Below, in pieces: positions 22,001 through 30,239 of a stretch of 64,000 nucleotides of DNA. The stretch is from Timema cristinae (Eukaryota > Arthropoda > Insecta > Phasmatodea > Timematidae): positions 29,665,876 to 29,729,875 of the forward strand of contig JBCFYV010011135.1 of assembly GCA_039000515.1 (NCBI GenBank). Reading direction: 5' to 3'. Under the pieces are notes generated by a model. That model was given only the letters and a program-made list of their open reading frames with translations, did not search any database and was not told where the DNA came from. A program made the translations under genes and the position numbers. Within the stretch, counting starts at the first letter, position 1. Every line of letters starts with the position of its first letter.

Positions 22001-23729
22001 GTTGAGGAAGAGGCACCGATCAGCGAGCCGCTGGTGAGGCACAGGAGGAGGTTCTCGTCCCATAAAGGTCTACTGTGGGTGGTGGAACAGCTACCGGGTC
22101 TGGTGCAGTCGTCGGACCAGACTCACGTGCTGCACGACGAGGGGTACCTGGCGACCTTTGGTGTCCCGCTCTTCAAGGTCAGAACACATGGACAGATACG
22201 CCAGTATAGTCTTGTCTGGTGTACAATCCGGTTTACATAGATGTGTTTTTACTTAAATGTTCTCTTGTTCTCTCTGTTTTTCGCAAGATTTTCAGAAGGC
22301 ATTCCCATTTTTCCAGGCAGCTTATATTTAAGAAAAGAGTAAAAAAGTTTAAATTTTTTCATCAAACTGACAAATGGGAAGATATATAACTCGTATTCAT
22401 GTTTACTTTATATGATACCTACCCACAAGTGTAATTAAATGAGGATAGCCCGGATGGATAGTAAGATTCAGTTAAAATAGTCATTTAAAAACTAGGGTAT
22501 GAAAGCTTGTAGGCTATCATTGAGTCACGACGATCTCTAATATGGCCATACAGGAGAGTTCTAGAAAAAAAAGTGACCATGTATAAACTCCACTAAAGTT
22601 TTTCAGTATTGTACCCTCTACTAATCACAGGACATTGTTAGAATAATCGAATATCACAGATTACGGTGATTAAGACATAAGCGCGAATGGAATTTAGAAC
22701 CGTGTTCAATGTATTAATTGGTTAACCCAATGGGAAGAGACCATTGGTAAGACCTAGCCGCAGATGGGAGAATAACATTAGAATAGACCTGATAGATATA
22801 GGATTTAATGAGGACTGGATAGAACTAGCTCAAGATAGAGATAGGTGTAATGAGTGGACTGGTAGAGCTAGCTCAAGATAGGATAGGACGTAATGAGGTG
22901 GACTGGATAGAACTATCTCAAGATAGGGATAGGGTGTAATGAGTGGACTGGGTAGAACTAGCTCAAGATAGAGATAGGGTGTAATGAGGTGGACTGGTAG
23001 AACTATCTCAAGATAGAGCTAAGTGTAATGAGGTGGACTGGTATAGCTAGCTCAAGATAGGGATAGGATGTAATGAGGTGGACTGGATATAACTATCTCA
23101 AGATAGGGATAGGGTGTAATGAGGTGGGCTGGATAGAACTAGGTCAAGAAAGGAATATGTTGTTATGAGGTGGACTGGATATAAGTATCTCAAGATAAGG
23201 ATAGGGTGTAATGAGGTGGACTGGATAGAACTATCTCAAGATAGGGATAGGTGGTGTACCTTGTACCTTTGTAATCACGGCAATGAACAATCAAGTTCCT
23301 AATGCCAAAGATTAATAAGTTGCTCTTCACTGTTCTTAGGATATTCAGGAAGCGAGCAGTTCAACCATGATGCAACAGCACTTGGGGCTCCTCTTCTCCT
23401 TGAAAGATTCTCCCAAGGCCCGGGTCTTCATCAGGGACTACGCCAACGCGACGGACCTCCCCTCAGTAGTCAGATTGATGCGTCGCTGGGCCCCTGAAGG
23501 GGTAGCGGGGAGAGGGGATCTCTTCGGGACACCCTATGGTACGACCGATTGCAAAATCTTCGAGGGACGCCCCGGTGGGGCTTCGCGGGTGCACGCCATG
23601 GCCGGTCCACCTCAGGGGGCCACGGGGCCTTTCCAATGGTCCACGAGCAGTTTCTCCGAGCGGCCTCACGTGGGTCAACCGGATGTGTGGAAGTTCGACA
23701 TGTTGGAGCTGGAGTGGGTTTGGGGTTAG
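10103..23729 (+). CDS. lama: Phospholipase B-like protein (lamina ancestor-like), eight-exon gene
   Basis: The family comprises lysosomal or secreted N-terminal-nucleophile-fold hydrolases proposed to deacylate phospholipids. Coding exons are 10103-10212, 14747-14895, 18747-18993, 19648-19748, 20083-20247, 20867-21121, 21540-22177 and 23340-23729. All introns are GT-AG and the phases agree, giving about 685 residues. Family landmarks in order are: a signal anchor (residues 16-33), [104 protein letters not shown] with DQTHVL, and a C-terminal GPFQWSTS / GQPDVW. N-glycosylation sequons NYS, NGS and NAT fit a lumenal protein. It is longer than the usual 550-600 residues because of an insert in exon 7. 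Three one-base deletions break the reading frame (near 14825, 21018, 21797), so it is either a decayed copy or, more likely, a base-calling artefact. Family assignment is firm; the lama symbol is an inference. Confidence 0.9.
10175..11865 (+). repeat. 59-bp tandem array carrying duplicated exon-1 ends with splice donors
   Basis: About 28 head-to-tail copies of a 59-bp unit. Each unit has 38 bp identical or near-identical to the end of lama exon 1 (encoding [13 protein letters not shown]) plus 21 bp of intron beginning GTAAGAGACACCTC. Nearly every copy therefore holds a consensus donor, AG|GTAAGAG. Copy differences are mostly single bases: GTC or GTT, CAAAC / CTGAC / CAGAC / CGGAC, and G-run length changes. 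The first copy is part of the exon and the rest lie in intron 1. Open frames on both strands here are by-products of the repeat. Confidence 0.95.
11866..11956 (+). mobile_element. SINE fragment (3' body) in intron 1
   Basis: It begins exactly where the donor array ends. The sequence runs through tactgaaggtggttttcc and caaatgcgggtacattt, matching the body of the tRNA-headed SINEs elsewhere in the window (for example 40804-40967). Head and tail are missing. Confidence 0.6.
11975..12160 (+). mobile_element. Degenerate SINE-like repeat (relative of 330-490)
   Basis: It shares a core resembling ggtcatgttgtgctg...catgacacc with 360-450 (ttcgttgtgctggccacacgacac). It probably represents an old dispersed retroelement; the type is not certain. 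Confidence 0.4.
12731..13019 (+). mobile_element. SINE family B, full length, with (ATT)n tail
   Basis: A tRNA-like head (A-box tggcgtagttgg, B-box ggttcgaatct) is followed by a body (gaactgggggtggtttttcc, aatgcgggttcacttcctct) and the common tail gaacgggtagtaagacgcgg (here aaacgggtag). It ends in about 42 bp of ATT repeats. It lies in intron 1. Confidence 0.85.
13030..13267 (-). mobile_element. SINE, inverted copy tail-to-tail with the preceding SINE
   Basis: The reverse complement carries the tail (agcaccgagtcttactaccc), the body, a B-box (gggatcgaacccagt) and the head (gcgcgttagaccatgcagtcac, then gaagcggg). It faces the 12731-13019 copy, so an intron 1 transcript contains a SINE inverted pair. 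Confidence 0.8.
13305..13378 (+). mobile_element. Fragment of the 60-bp-repeat MITE family
   Basis: The segment attcatacgtcaagtcatg and gatctgcagctgtcaattt matches the ends of elements at 39070-39120 and, inverted, 63740-63785. Confidence 0.55.
13505..13960 (-). mobile_element. SINE family D interrupted by a family A SINE
   Basis: In reverse orientation the element has a tRNA-like head (13915-13960: ctaccaactgagctaaggtg) and a tail with aacatccagtccccc and cgacttataaacgagc (13508-13600). A family A SINE fragment (13719-13905, plus strand) sits inside it, with ttaagtaggc / ttaagtaggt on either side resembling a target-site duplication. Confidence 0.7.
13719..13905 (+). mobile_element. SINE family A, 5'-truncated, nested
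   Basis: It contains the family A middle (cttgtgaatgtgtggaatgc, caccgtggttcgga) and the common tail with gaacgggtagtaagacg and an ATA-type tail. Confidence 0.8.
14527..14735 (+). repeat. About 34-bp minisatellite abutting the exon 2 acceptor
   Basis: Six imperfect copies of a unit like ggttgaagataaatgt followed by ctgccttgctgtacactt. The last copy ends about 15 bp before the acceptor ttcctcag at 14746, so the array occupies the branch-point region of intron 1. Confidence 0.8.
14747..14895 (+). CDS. lama: lama exon 2
   Basis: The acceptor is ttctattcctcag and the donor GTAAGAT. The exon completes AG|G, then reads [20 protein letters not shown], followed by the family's DYWG segment and, after a one-base shift, [19 protein letters not shown]. 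The shift lies in the G run at 14820-14826: one added G restores the reading frame across the rest of the exon and into exon 3. NYS is a glycosylation sequon. The exon ends in phase 2 (GG), and exon 3 supplies the last base of the Gly codon. Confidence 0.85.
15490..16441 (+). mobile_element. Helitron-like non-autonomous element with internal palindromes
   Basis: It starts tcttactaatattataaatg with cgaaagtttgtgtgtttgg and a block ending tgaacagattcgaatgaaac. It ends in a short hairpin (gcgggcgaagccgc) and ggtaaaaggtag before t. That layout is typical of insect Helitron-like elements: 3' hairpin, CTRR-like end, A/T target. The middle is very AT-rich, with inverted repeats around 15810-16075 and 16077-16330. 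Confidence 0.5.
15810..16075. repeat. AT-rich palindrome in intron 2
   Basis: The arm at about 15815-15925 (aaacttaaataatatatatt, ttactaaatatttaaaagtg) recurs inverted at about 15960-16070. The spacer contains tttacagctagaactaagat. A second partial copy follows at 16085-16330, where the same spacer reappears. Confidence 0.75.
18575..18760 (+). repeat. 33-bp tandem array carrying duplicated exon-3 starts with splice acceptors
   Basis: gtgcag|GTGGGCCGTGCT occurs at 18575, 18608, 18642, 18675, 18708 and 18741, spaced 33, 34, 33, 33 and 33 bp. The last copy is the true exon 3 border. The last four copies are in one open frame, because 33 bp equals 11 codons. Each unit would read [11 protein letters not shown] (one copy [11 protein letters not shown]). 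Confidence 0.93.
18747..18993 (+). CDS. lama: lama exon 3
   Basis: The acceptor is the last of six repeated gtgcag sites and the donor is GTGAGC. It reads (G)[19 protein letters not shown], then [18 protein letters not shown], one of the most conserved blocks in the family. A basic, Cys-containing segment follows ([27 protein letters not shown]). The frame is unbroken and the exon ends in phase 0. Confidence 0.92.
19030..19281 (-). mobile_element. SINE (family C head) in intron 3, inverted
   Basis: The reverse complement of the common tail is at 19040-19075 (attactacccgttcggg). The body has gaagtgtaccctcatttg, and the head is gccttagaccatgtggccac followed by caaagtgg. Confidence 0.75.
19288..19425 (+). 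repeat. 60-bp tandem repeat, about two copies, in intron 3
   Basis: The unit has gtccaatgttcataggaaga and accttatctgacagctag. It is the same repeat as the longer arrays at 38640-39060 and, inverted, 36840-37200. Confidence 0.8.
19648..19748 (+). CDS. lama: lama exon 4
   Basis: The acceptor is ctgttgcaag and the donor GTAAGG. It reads [20 protein letters not shown] then [13 protein letters not shown], directly following ...YWHQ of exon 3. This matches the family's amphipathic segment ahead of the processing site. It ends in phase 2 (CT|A). Confidence 0.88.
20083..20247 (+). CDS. lama: lama exon 5, containing the nucleophile position
   Basis: The acceptor is ccccctccttgcag and the donor GTGAGG. 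It reads [20 protein letters not shown], then [18 protein letters not shown], then LFVAHNTGA. In the family the sequence before LLP normally has Cys-Ser-Ala, and that Cys becomes the new N-terminus and nucleophile after self-cleavage (Cys249 in mouse PLBD2). Here the position is Ser (about residue 236). NGS is a sequon. It ends in phase 2 (AG|G). Confidence 0.9.
20248..20866 (+). repeat. Intron 5 with a dimeric 30-40-bp minisatellite (about 20440-20820)
   Basis: Two related subunits alternate: aatagttgaaccttggtagt + ttttattcccatattc and aatagtcaaaccttggtggt + agtattattcccatattt. Together they form a composite unit of about 70 bp repeated about five times. It fills most of the intron, ahead of a good polypyrimidine tract and acceptor (cttcccgaaag, AG at 20865-20866). 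Confidence 0.85.
20867..21121 (+). CDS. lama: lama exon 6
   Basis: It completes AG|G and reads [19 protein letters not shown], then the family block [18 protein letters not shown]. After a one-base shift in the G run at 21015-21018 it continues [20 protein letters not shown], then [14 protein letters not shown] single added G restores frame. The donor is CAG|GTAGGG, phase 0. Confidence 0.87.
21248..21365 (+). mobile_element. SINE family D fragment in intron 6
   Basis: The tRNA-like head (ccttagctcagtcagtag, ctgagctaagggtcccaga, tttgattcccg) is followed by gaaaaatgtattaatag, as at 9255-9360. The tail is truncated. Confidence 0.7.
21540..22177 (+). CDS. lama: lama exon 7, with a lineage-specific insert
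   Basis: The acceptor is tggtccaag and the donor GTCAGA. It reads [38 protein letters not shown], then about 130 residues rich in E, R, K and P with no clear family counterpart, then [20 protein letters not shown] and [19 protein letters not shown]. Family members usually have only about 15 residues between the QWM and LLWVVEQ blocks. A one-base deletion near 21797 (after YHLP) breaks the frame inside the insert; the downstream frame ([17 protein letters not shown]...) stays open. The first bases of the exon (ttctgattggtcca) are a direct repeat of the intron end. Confidence 0.85.
22178..23339 (+). repeat. Intron 7 with a 46-50-bp minisatellite (about 22790-23252)
   Basis: About ten copies of a unit like gaggtggactggatagaact + atctcaagatagggataggg + tgtaat. 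The flank at 22728-22790 (gaccattggtaagacctagc, ggagaataacatta) and the array itself match 42330-43540 in reverse complement, so this is one member of a dispersed element. Confidence 0.88.
23340..23729 (+). CDS. lama: lama exon 8 (last), with stop codon
   Basis: The acceptor is ttcactgttcttag. It reads [20 protein letters not shown], then [20 protein letters not shown] and LMRRW, and ends with [20 protein letters not shown] and [14 protein letters not shown] before TAG at 23727. The C-terminal FQWS / GQPDVW block is typical of the family. However, the Asn/Asp-rich segment normally following the LMR block looks shortened, replaced by [20 protein letters not shown]. The first AATAAA downstream is at 24066-24071, a possible poly(A) signal. 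Confidence 0.9.
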   Translation, partial: DIQEASSSTMMQQHLGLLFSLKDSPKARVFIRDYANATDLPSVVRLMRRWAPEGVAGRGDLFGTPYGTTDCKIFEGRPGGASRVHAMAGPPQGATGPFQWSTSSFSERPHVGQPDVWKFDMLELEWVWG

Positions 23730-25012
23730 GTTGATCCCTTTGGTAGATGTGGGCTCTCTTTCATTAATTTTTTTTTTGCGGTGCTCGAAATTAGCCGGAA
23801 CATTCGTAGGCTCGTTTTTCATTATTTTTCATTTAGTTTGGGTGGTATGGGACATGAACAAAGCTCAATATTCTCAGTTTTTTTTAACAAACAATTTTTT
23901 CACTAAAAGATATAACAATATATCTTGAGAAAAAACAGTTTAATTTTATTCACATGTTGATATCAAAAGTTGTTGAATATCGGTCATGAGCACCAACACA
24001 CTTTTTAAATGACGGGAAAAATTTGTTTTTTAAATTCCAGGACACCCTCGACATATATTCACCAAAATAAAATATATTCCGCTAGTCGATTTTTACTCTA
24101 CACTCGTTACAGCCAAAACAAGAAATTTCATGATATAAACATTTAAATTATATCTTTGCAATGATCAATTCAGACACATTAGTAAAATGAGATAAAATCA
24201 AACTCTCCGGGTTGAAAAATCCTGTTTATCACAATAAACATTTTTTATATAAATATTAAATAAAATTGTTACAATACTTTTAACAAATTTCAAATTTTAA
24301 AAAATAAAATATTTTTAAAATAACCTAAAATTCCCAGATACCCATTTTGAACTTAATTTTCAAGGCCAATTTAAAAAAAAGTCAATATTTCTATAATTTG
24401 TTGTTAGAAAACTAATCTTAAATTCATTTGTTTTTGAAAAATTAAAGCTACATTATTAATGATAATGTAAAAGAGTCCCTAGATACCAATTTGAACAAAA
24501 TCATTAGAGCGTTATTTATAGATATATTTCATTTTTTAATATGTAAAAATAACTTAGATACCCATTTTGAACCAAATCGCTAAAGCCAATTTTTAAATAG
24601 TTTAAATTAGATAAAAAAACTGTGATCAGTAAACTACCTTTAAGAGTCCCTCCACCCCCCCCCCCTTCCCTCCCAAAAAATTAGTATAAAGTTTTGTCAA
24701 ATAGTTCCCAGATAACTATTTTAAACAAATCATTGGAGCCATATTATTCTCATACAAGAAAAGCATAAAATAGCAAGTTTGACCCATTTTGACTTGTGAA
24801 CTGTAATGATTAGAAATCAACTAATCACTTGTTAAAATTGTGCAATAAAATTTTTATTGTCGAATGACCTTTATCATATATAGGTCAGGGCTCAACAGCA
24901 TTTTTAAACCTAGATCAACTTATAAAGGTCAAACATTTCCTTCAAACTATTAGTAATTAATGGATTAAATAGCAAAGCAATTATATTCGTTAGTTACCAT
25001 TATAGCCGCACC

Positions 25013-25097
25013 CGACTGGGATCCAACCCCTCTCTCCTTCTTTTGCAGTCTAGTCCAACACTAGTAGTATATTAGACCACGCGGCCACCGAAGCAGG
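25013..25097 (-). mobile_element. SINE head fragment
   Basis: cacccgactgggatccaacc, then attagaccacgcggccaccg and aagcagg, is the reverse complement of a family C head with B-box. Confidence 0.7.
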
Positions 25098-26989
25098 TAT
25101 TAATGTTCTTAAGTCCAGACATAGCTCTGTTTAGATCTTAAGTCCAGGCTAGTGTTTGCAAAAAAAAAATATATAGATATTCGGTATCACGGTACTTCTG
25201 ATCATCCTTGAAGCTTCAATTGGAGACAAGAATATACCAATAATAGACTTATTACTCAAAGACTAGATAAAAAATCTACACCTGACAAGCTCGATATGTG
25301 CTGTAACTTGAAACACATTACCCTAGTGGTAGCAAAACCATAGAGGGAGGGAGCCATTGCCCCCCCAGGAAAGAATTTACTACCCCCAGCCCCACACACC
25401 AAGAATAAGTTTGTTCTCTCCTCTACCCCTCCATATATATTTTAAATTCTGATATTATCGAATATGAAGCTGAAAGATGATGGCCTTAAATCAAACTTAA
25501 AAATAGATTCTAGATGCATTCAATTTTTTAAAAATTTGCTGAAGAAGAACCACTTAAACTTGTTTCTAGAAGCATTCAGATTTTTAAAAAAACCTGGGGG
25601 AGACTACTCCAAATAGCTTATAAAAATAATCTAATTTTCAATAATTGGGATGGAGGACTAGTCCAAATAGCTTTTAGGGACATCTAATTATCAATCCTTT
25701 ATTGGGGGGAGGGGGGTTGAGGAGGGGGGGGGGTTGGTGGGTATGCAAGTCCTTAAAAAAATGTGTTTATTCCTTGAATTTGTCCCCCCCCTCCCGTTCC
25801 CTCCCCACCAACCCCCTCTGCACAAATAAGTTTTAAGGTTATGTCAACACTGCATTGCCCCAACTAACCTCACATTATCAGATAAATGTTTGTTGTGTGA
25901 AATATAAGGTCAATGGCTAGCCTTGAGCGGTCTATGTGTATTGACTATAATATACGAGCCTATATATTTAAAATAATAAAGACCAATGAACACATATATA
26001 TAAGTATTTTAAGAAATCTTCTTTATGGTTTTTATAAATTTACTCCAGCTAATATAGAAGTATCAATGTTCTATGTGTTTTATGTCAAAAAAATTCATTA
26101 TGGTTTTTATTAAAAAGCTAATCTCAAACAAATGAAAGTAAAAAAAAAACAATAATTATTGGTCACTTTTTGTACATAAACTAGGATTTATGACAATGGT
26201 TTCATTTTCATCCAAAATATTTGTTGGACGAGGACATATTTCTTTAGATTTGTTTTTAATATCACAACTTTCCATTAAAAATTAAACTTTCTGGTTCATA
26301 GTTAAAATTATTTTAACTATATTTAAAATATATAAATTTATATAAAAAGCATGCAAGTTGATGGTAACTTTTAAATAAGGATTATTTACTTTTATAAAGT
26401 TAGTTTTCTTGTGTAATTAAATTGAATTGTTTTTCATATATTCTTGGTTCTGGTTTTTTAATTTCGAGCACTGCAAATACATTTAAGAAAAATACATTGG
26501 TGTGATTATTTTGTATTCTCATAAATTTGGCCAAATTCCCAGCATTATCAAAATAAAAATGGGTATTAAATTTTTACATAAGCATATATTTCATATTTGT
26601 TAAAATAAAATGCGGATTGTTTTCAATATATTACTAGAAATGTTTTACTATCACATAATTTTGATATAGGCTAGGTGTATAATTTTCTTGAGTTCTATAT
26701 TTAAAAAACTTAATCTAATTTTCGTCAACTGTAACACTTTTTGGTGAGTTAATAGATACTATATTTGTATTTTATATTTATCATTGTTATTAGTATCAGA
26801 TATATATTGATATTGGATTAAAAATAAATGCATATAATTTTCCACCCAAGTCCTTCTGAATAGATACATGTATTAACAGACTTTAGTGCTTGAACTAGCT
26901 AGTAACTGTGATATATTTATAAAATACTTTTTTAATGCATCTATTGAAATTGATGTCTGTCGAAAGCCAAACTAATAACTGTAGCATTT

Positions 26990-27420
26990 TTTTAAAGTGG
27001 TTATTAGATGAAATATAGCAGTGTCCAGTGTTAATAGGAAAAACCCTATTCGACAGCTATAAAGATTAATAGCTCTATTTGCTTATATTCACACATCAAT
27101 TAGTTTGTTATACAGCTGTCACTTTTATTTGGTATTATCAATACTCATAAAATCAATCATAAAATAGTAAGTGTTAACAATATTGATCGAAAAAATTGTT
27201 TTTCTTTATTATAAAGGTTTTTTTTAATACCAAAACTCACCACATTTGTGGTACAAACATTTCTTGTAGAAGATATAAAAGATAAATAAATGGAAAAACA
27301 AAAATTTGCAAAAGTTACCGTAGAAAAAATTGTTAAACTTTACACCAATAGTTGAAAGTGACAGCTGGCTTGGCGCATGAATGTATGAAAGTAGATTTAA
27401 TATCTATAAGCTTAAAGAAC
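26990..27420. mobile_element. Diverged relatives of the 60-bp-repeat MITE
   Basis: 27020-27140 has cagtgtccagtgttaatagg, ccctattcgacagctat and acacatcaattag. 27350-27415 has, in reverse, gaaagtgacagctggcttgg and cgcatgaatgtatgaaagta. Both resemble the ends of the better-preserved copies. Confidence 0.5.
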
Positions 27421-29759
27421 TATAACAGTATTTCCCCCCCCCCCCCTGTTCATCCTACCTAAAATTAAAATATACTAACTTCAATTTAATGATTTTTTTT
27501 GTTCTGTCCCAACCAAACTAAAAAAGAAAAAGACTGATGAATTAGGCTTCCTTGCTCCCTTGATGAATTGAATTATGTCACTGCTCAAAGATAAATGTTG
27601 TGTGCCTTACTATGTAATTTTTTTAAAGATAATAGTAGTTGTACACTTTACAGTATAAAAAATCGCTGCAATAAACTTTTACTACACACCTGAACTAATT
27701 TTTATTATTATTTACAATGTTTCTTACCTCATTTTTTTAAATAATCTAAGTAAATTAATATTAAAGATAGGTGAGAAGGTATTTTTCTTTTTGTTTCTAG
27801 CTTTAATCAATTTTAAATACTTTTTACTAGAAATAAAGTAATATAGAGCAATATTTCTGCTACAAATAATGGGTTTCCGTAATAAATCCACGAGTAAAAC
27901 CTAAACGTAGACATATATTTTTAAGAATGAACTTTATTTTTGCAAAAAAAATTCTACAAATTAGAATTTTTAACCAAATTTAACCAAGTTTTAAAAGTTC
28001 TGCAGATTATTCTACTTGCTAAGAAAGGCCAACTGCATAGCTCAAAAGAAGAAAATGTCTTGTTGAGTGAGGTCTTAGAAGGGAAAGTGAAAGGTGATAA
28101 ATAAACTTTAAATCGAAGGTGTTGGGGGAAAATAAACCCACTCCTCCCAGTGCACTCTATAGGGACTTGAATTAAGTCCCTTGGCTCAGGGCAAAACCCA
28201 GGGTGAAAACCACTACGTCAACCCTACTTTTTTTCTAAAAAAAATAAAAAAATTGTCCCTTTTGATGTTAGTTGAAGGTAAGCTATTTTCAAAGAAATGC
28301 ACCAGCATTATCATATAGTAATGATCACTCATGTTTAATAGAAAAAGACCCCACCTCGTGCCCTTGACAAGAATATTATCCCCATCCTCCAGGATCAAAA
28401 AGTATATCTTCTCAGTGTAAACCTTCAAATTTTTTTACCTCCGGAAATCATTGTCGAAAGAAATCGTTTCACGTTTTAAATATATAGATTATTTTGTTGT
28501 TTTGTAGGTGTTTTATCCTTATATAATGTAAATAACAGTCCAGTCATTGTTAACCCTCCTTAACAAAAATAAGATATAAATAGGAGGCAAAAAAAAACAG
28601 AAAAAGGGGAAATAGGAGTGAGCGGTTAGTGTTCAGTTTTTAAATATCAGATCAAATATTCGAAAACTCAGATCACATATATATATAATATATATATATA
28701 TTTTAATTCCAAAATTTAAAAAAAGAAGATATACTCTTAGGTCCTTTTATATTTGTGTGCCGAGTCGTAACATTAAGGAATGCTTGAAATGGTTTTATAT
28801 TGGTATTTATTCAATATAGAATTTAATTTGATATAATTATTTGAAATGAATATGAAGCGTTCAACAGAGAAGTTAGTTAAATTATTCTGACAGCTTCGAA
28901 AGATGTTAGAAAATATATTTATTTTAAACGCAAGAAGCAGAGAAAAACATAGTCAAATAAGGCTTCAGCTTAACCATAACATTTGCTAATAACAATAAAA
29001 TCAATCCACAACTTTCCTTACGGAACAACTAACATGATTACGTTATTATCAAAAAGATCAATTATCAAAATTACATCTCCTACAATTTATTCAATGAGCC
29101 CATAAATATTCTTTGTAATCTCTAATTTAATTACCTACCTCCCGTTATACAATTAACGCTAAAACAATTCCTATTCATATCATATCCCAAGAACTTTTTC
29201 AATACAAACCATAATTATAAGTTAAACCTTTTGTGACATTATTATCAAAAGAAAACTTTCCAAACATAATGAAAAGTTTAACACTCATCGTAAGTTTCGT
29301 TTGTTTGCAAAAGAATTTAAAAAAATCATGGAACTTATCTTCTTTGACAAAAACTAAATACCGACTTTATTTAGTAAAGTTAAAGTATCGATAGTTTTCC
29401 AAATACTAAATCGATCCTCATCAATACTAGTTACCATATCGATATCATCTTAATCGATAAGTTCAACTCAATTAAATTACATCTAATTTAATGGATTACG
29501 CAACTGATCTTTTTATGTAAAATATTTAAGTGTTAGTCGAAATATAATTTTGAAAAGTTAAATTAAAAAAAACATATACCAAAAGAAAAATATTATGAAG
29601 CCAAATAGAATTTTGATCTTACATTTTGTCTATACTAAGCCGTAGCTTCTCCTTTCTCAAATATAACCAAGTCCAAGAGGGTCGACAAGTTGCCCTATCG
29701 GCACTACATATGTGAAACAAACCCAGAGCACATTGGGTAACGGGATATTGGGTGGGGGG

Positions 29760-30028
29760 AAACATATGGAACACTCGGGAAGAAAATACGCATGACTATA
29801 ATTGCTTCTACACTATTCTCAGAGCTCCGGGAATGTTCGAGAACATCGAAGAGCATCATATCTTTGCAACTCGAGTTCTTTGCCACAAGTTCACAATACA
29901 TACAACTCTAGTGGGCGTGTCTTAAAACTTGCCGCGGCGACCAGTATAAACTTTGTCTCGGGTATGCATAGTCGTGTTATTGTTTTCTCTCGATGTGTGG
30001 TGCACCGACGCTGGGGGTGTGAAACGGG
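29760..30028 (+). promoter_or_regulatory. Heat-shock-type promoter and possible first exon
   Basis: GAATGTTCGAGAACATCGAAG at 29831-29851 is an alternating GAA/TTC heat shock element, with further partial units around 29768-29880. A TATAAA box lies at 29945-29950. A GC-rich stretch then ends at a consensus donor GGG|GTAAGT (donor GT 30029-30030). This is the architecture of an inducible promoter with a short first exon. No downstream coding exon is visible; the next feature is the large palindrome. Confidence 0.45.
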
Positions 30029-30239
30029 GTAAGTAATGCATACTTCTTCTATTCCTGTACTCTAATGCTACAAATGGTATCCCTGGTATATAACCCCGAC
30101 AGGGAAATAGGGGGTGGTCGTGATTGGGGAACGAACACTTTACCCAAAATTTTAACTTTTGAGGCAATAATTCAAAGTTTAGCTAAAATATTTCAACATT
30201 TTAGAAAACATCACAAAAGAATCTTCCGTAAGGAGGGTA

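Larger units (their letters stand above)
23730..29700. other. Very AT-rich intergenic region downstream of lama
   Basis: No coding exon was recognised. It holds a partial long-TIR MITE (23935-24080), a SINE head fragment (25013-25097, minus), C/G-rich low-complexity patches at 24650-24675 and 25680-25810, and a TA run at 28678-28700. Confidence 0.6.

Noticed and set aside
21619..22063. Long minus-strand open frames opposite exon 7
   Set aside because: They are shadows of GC-rich coding sequence on the plus strand, with no splice or start support.
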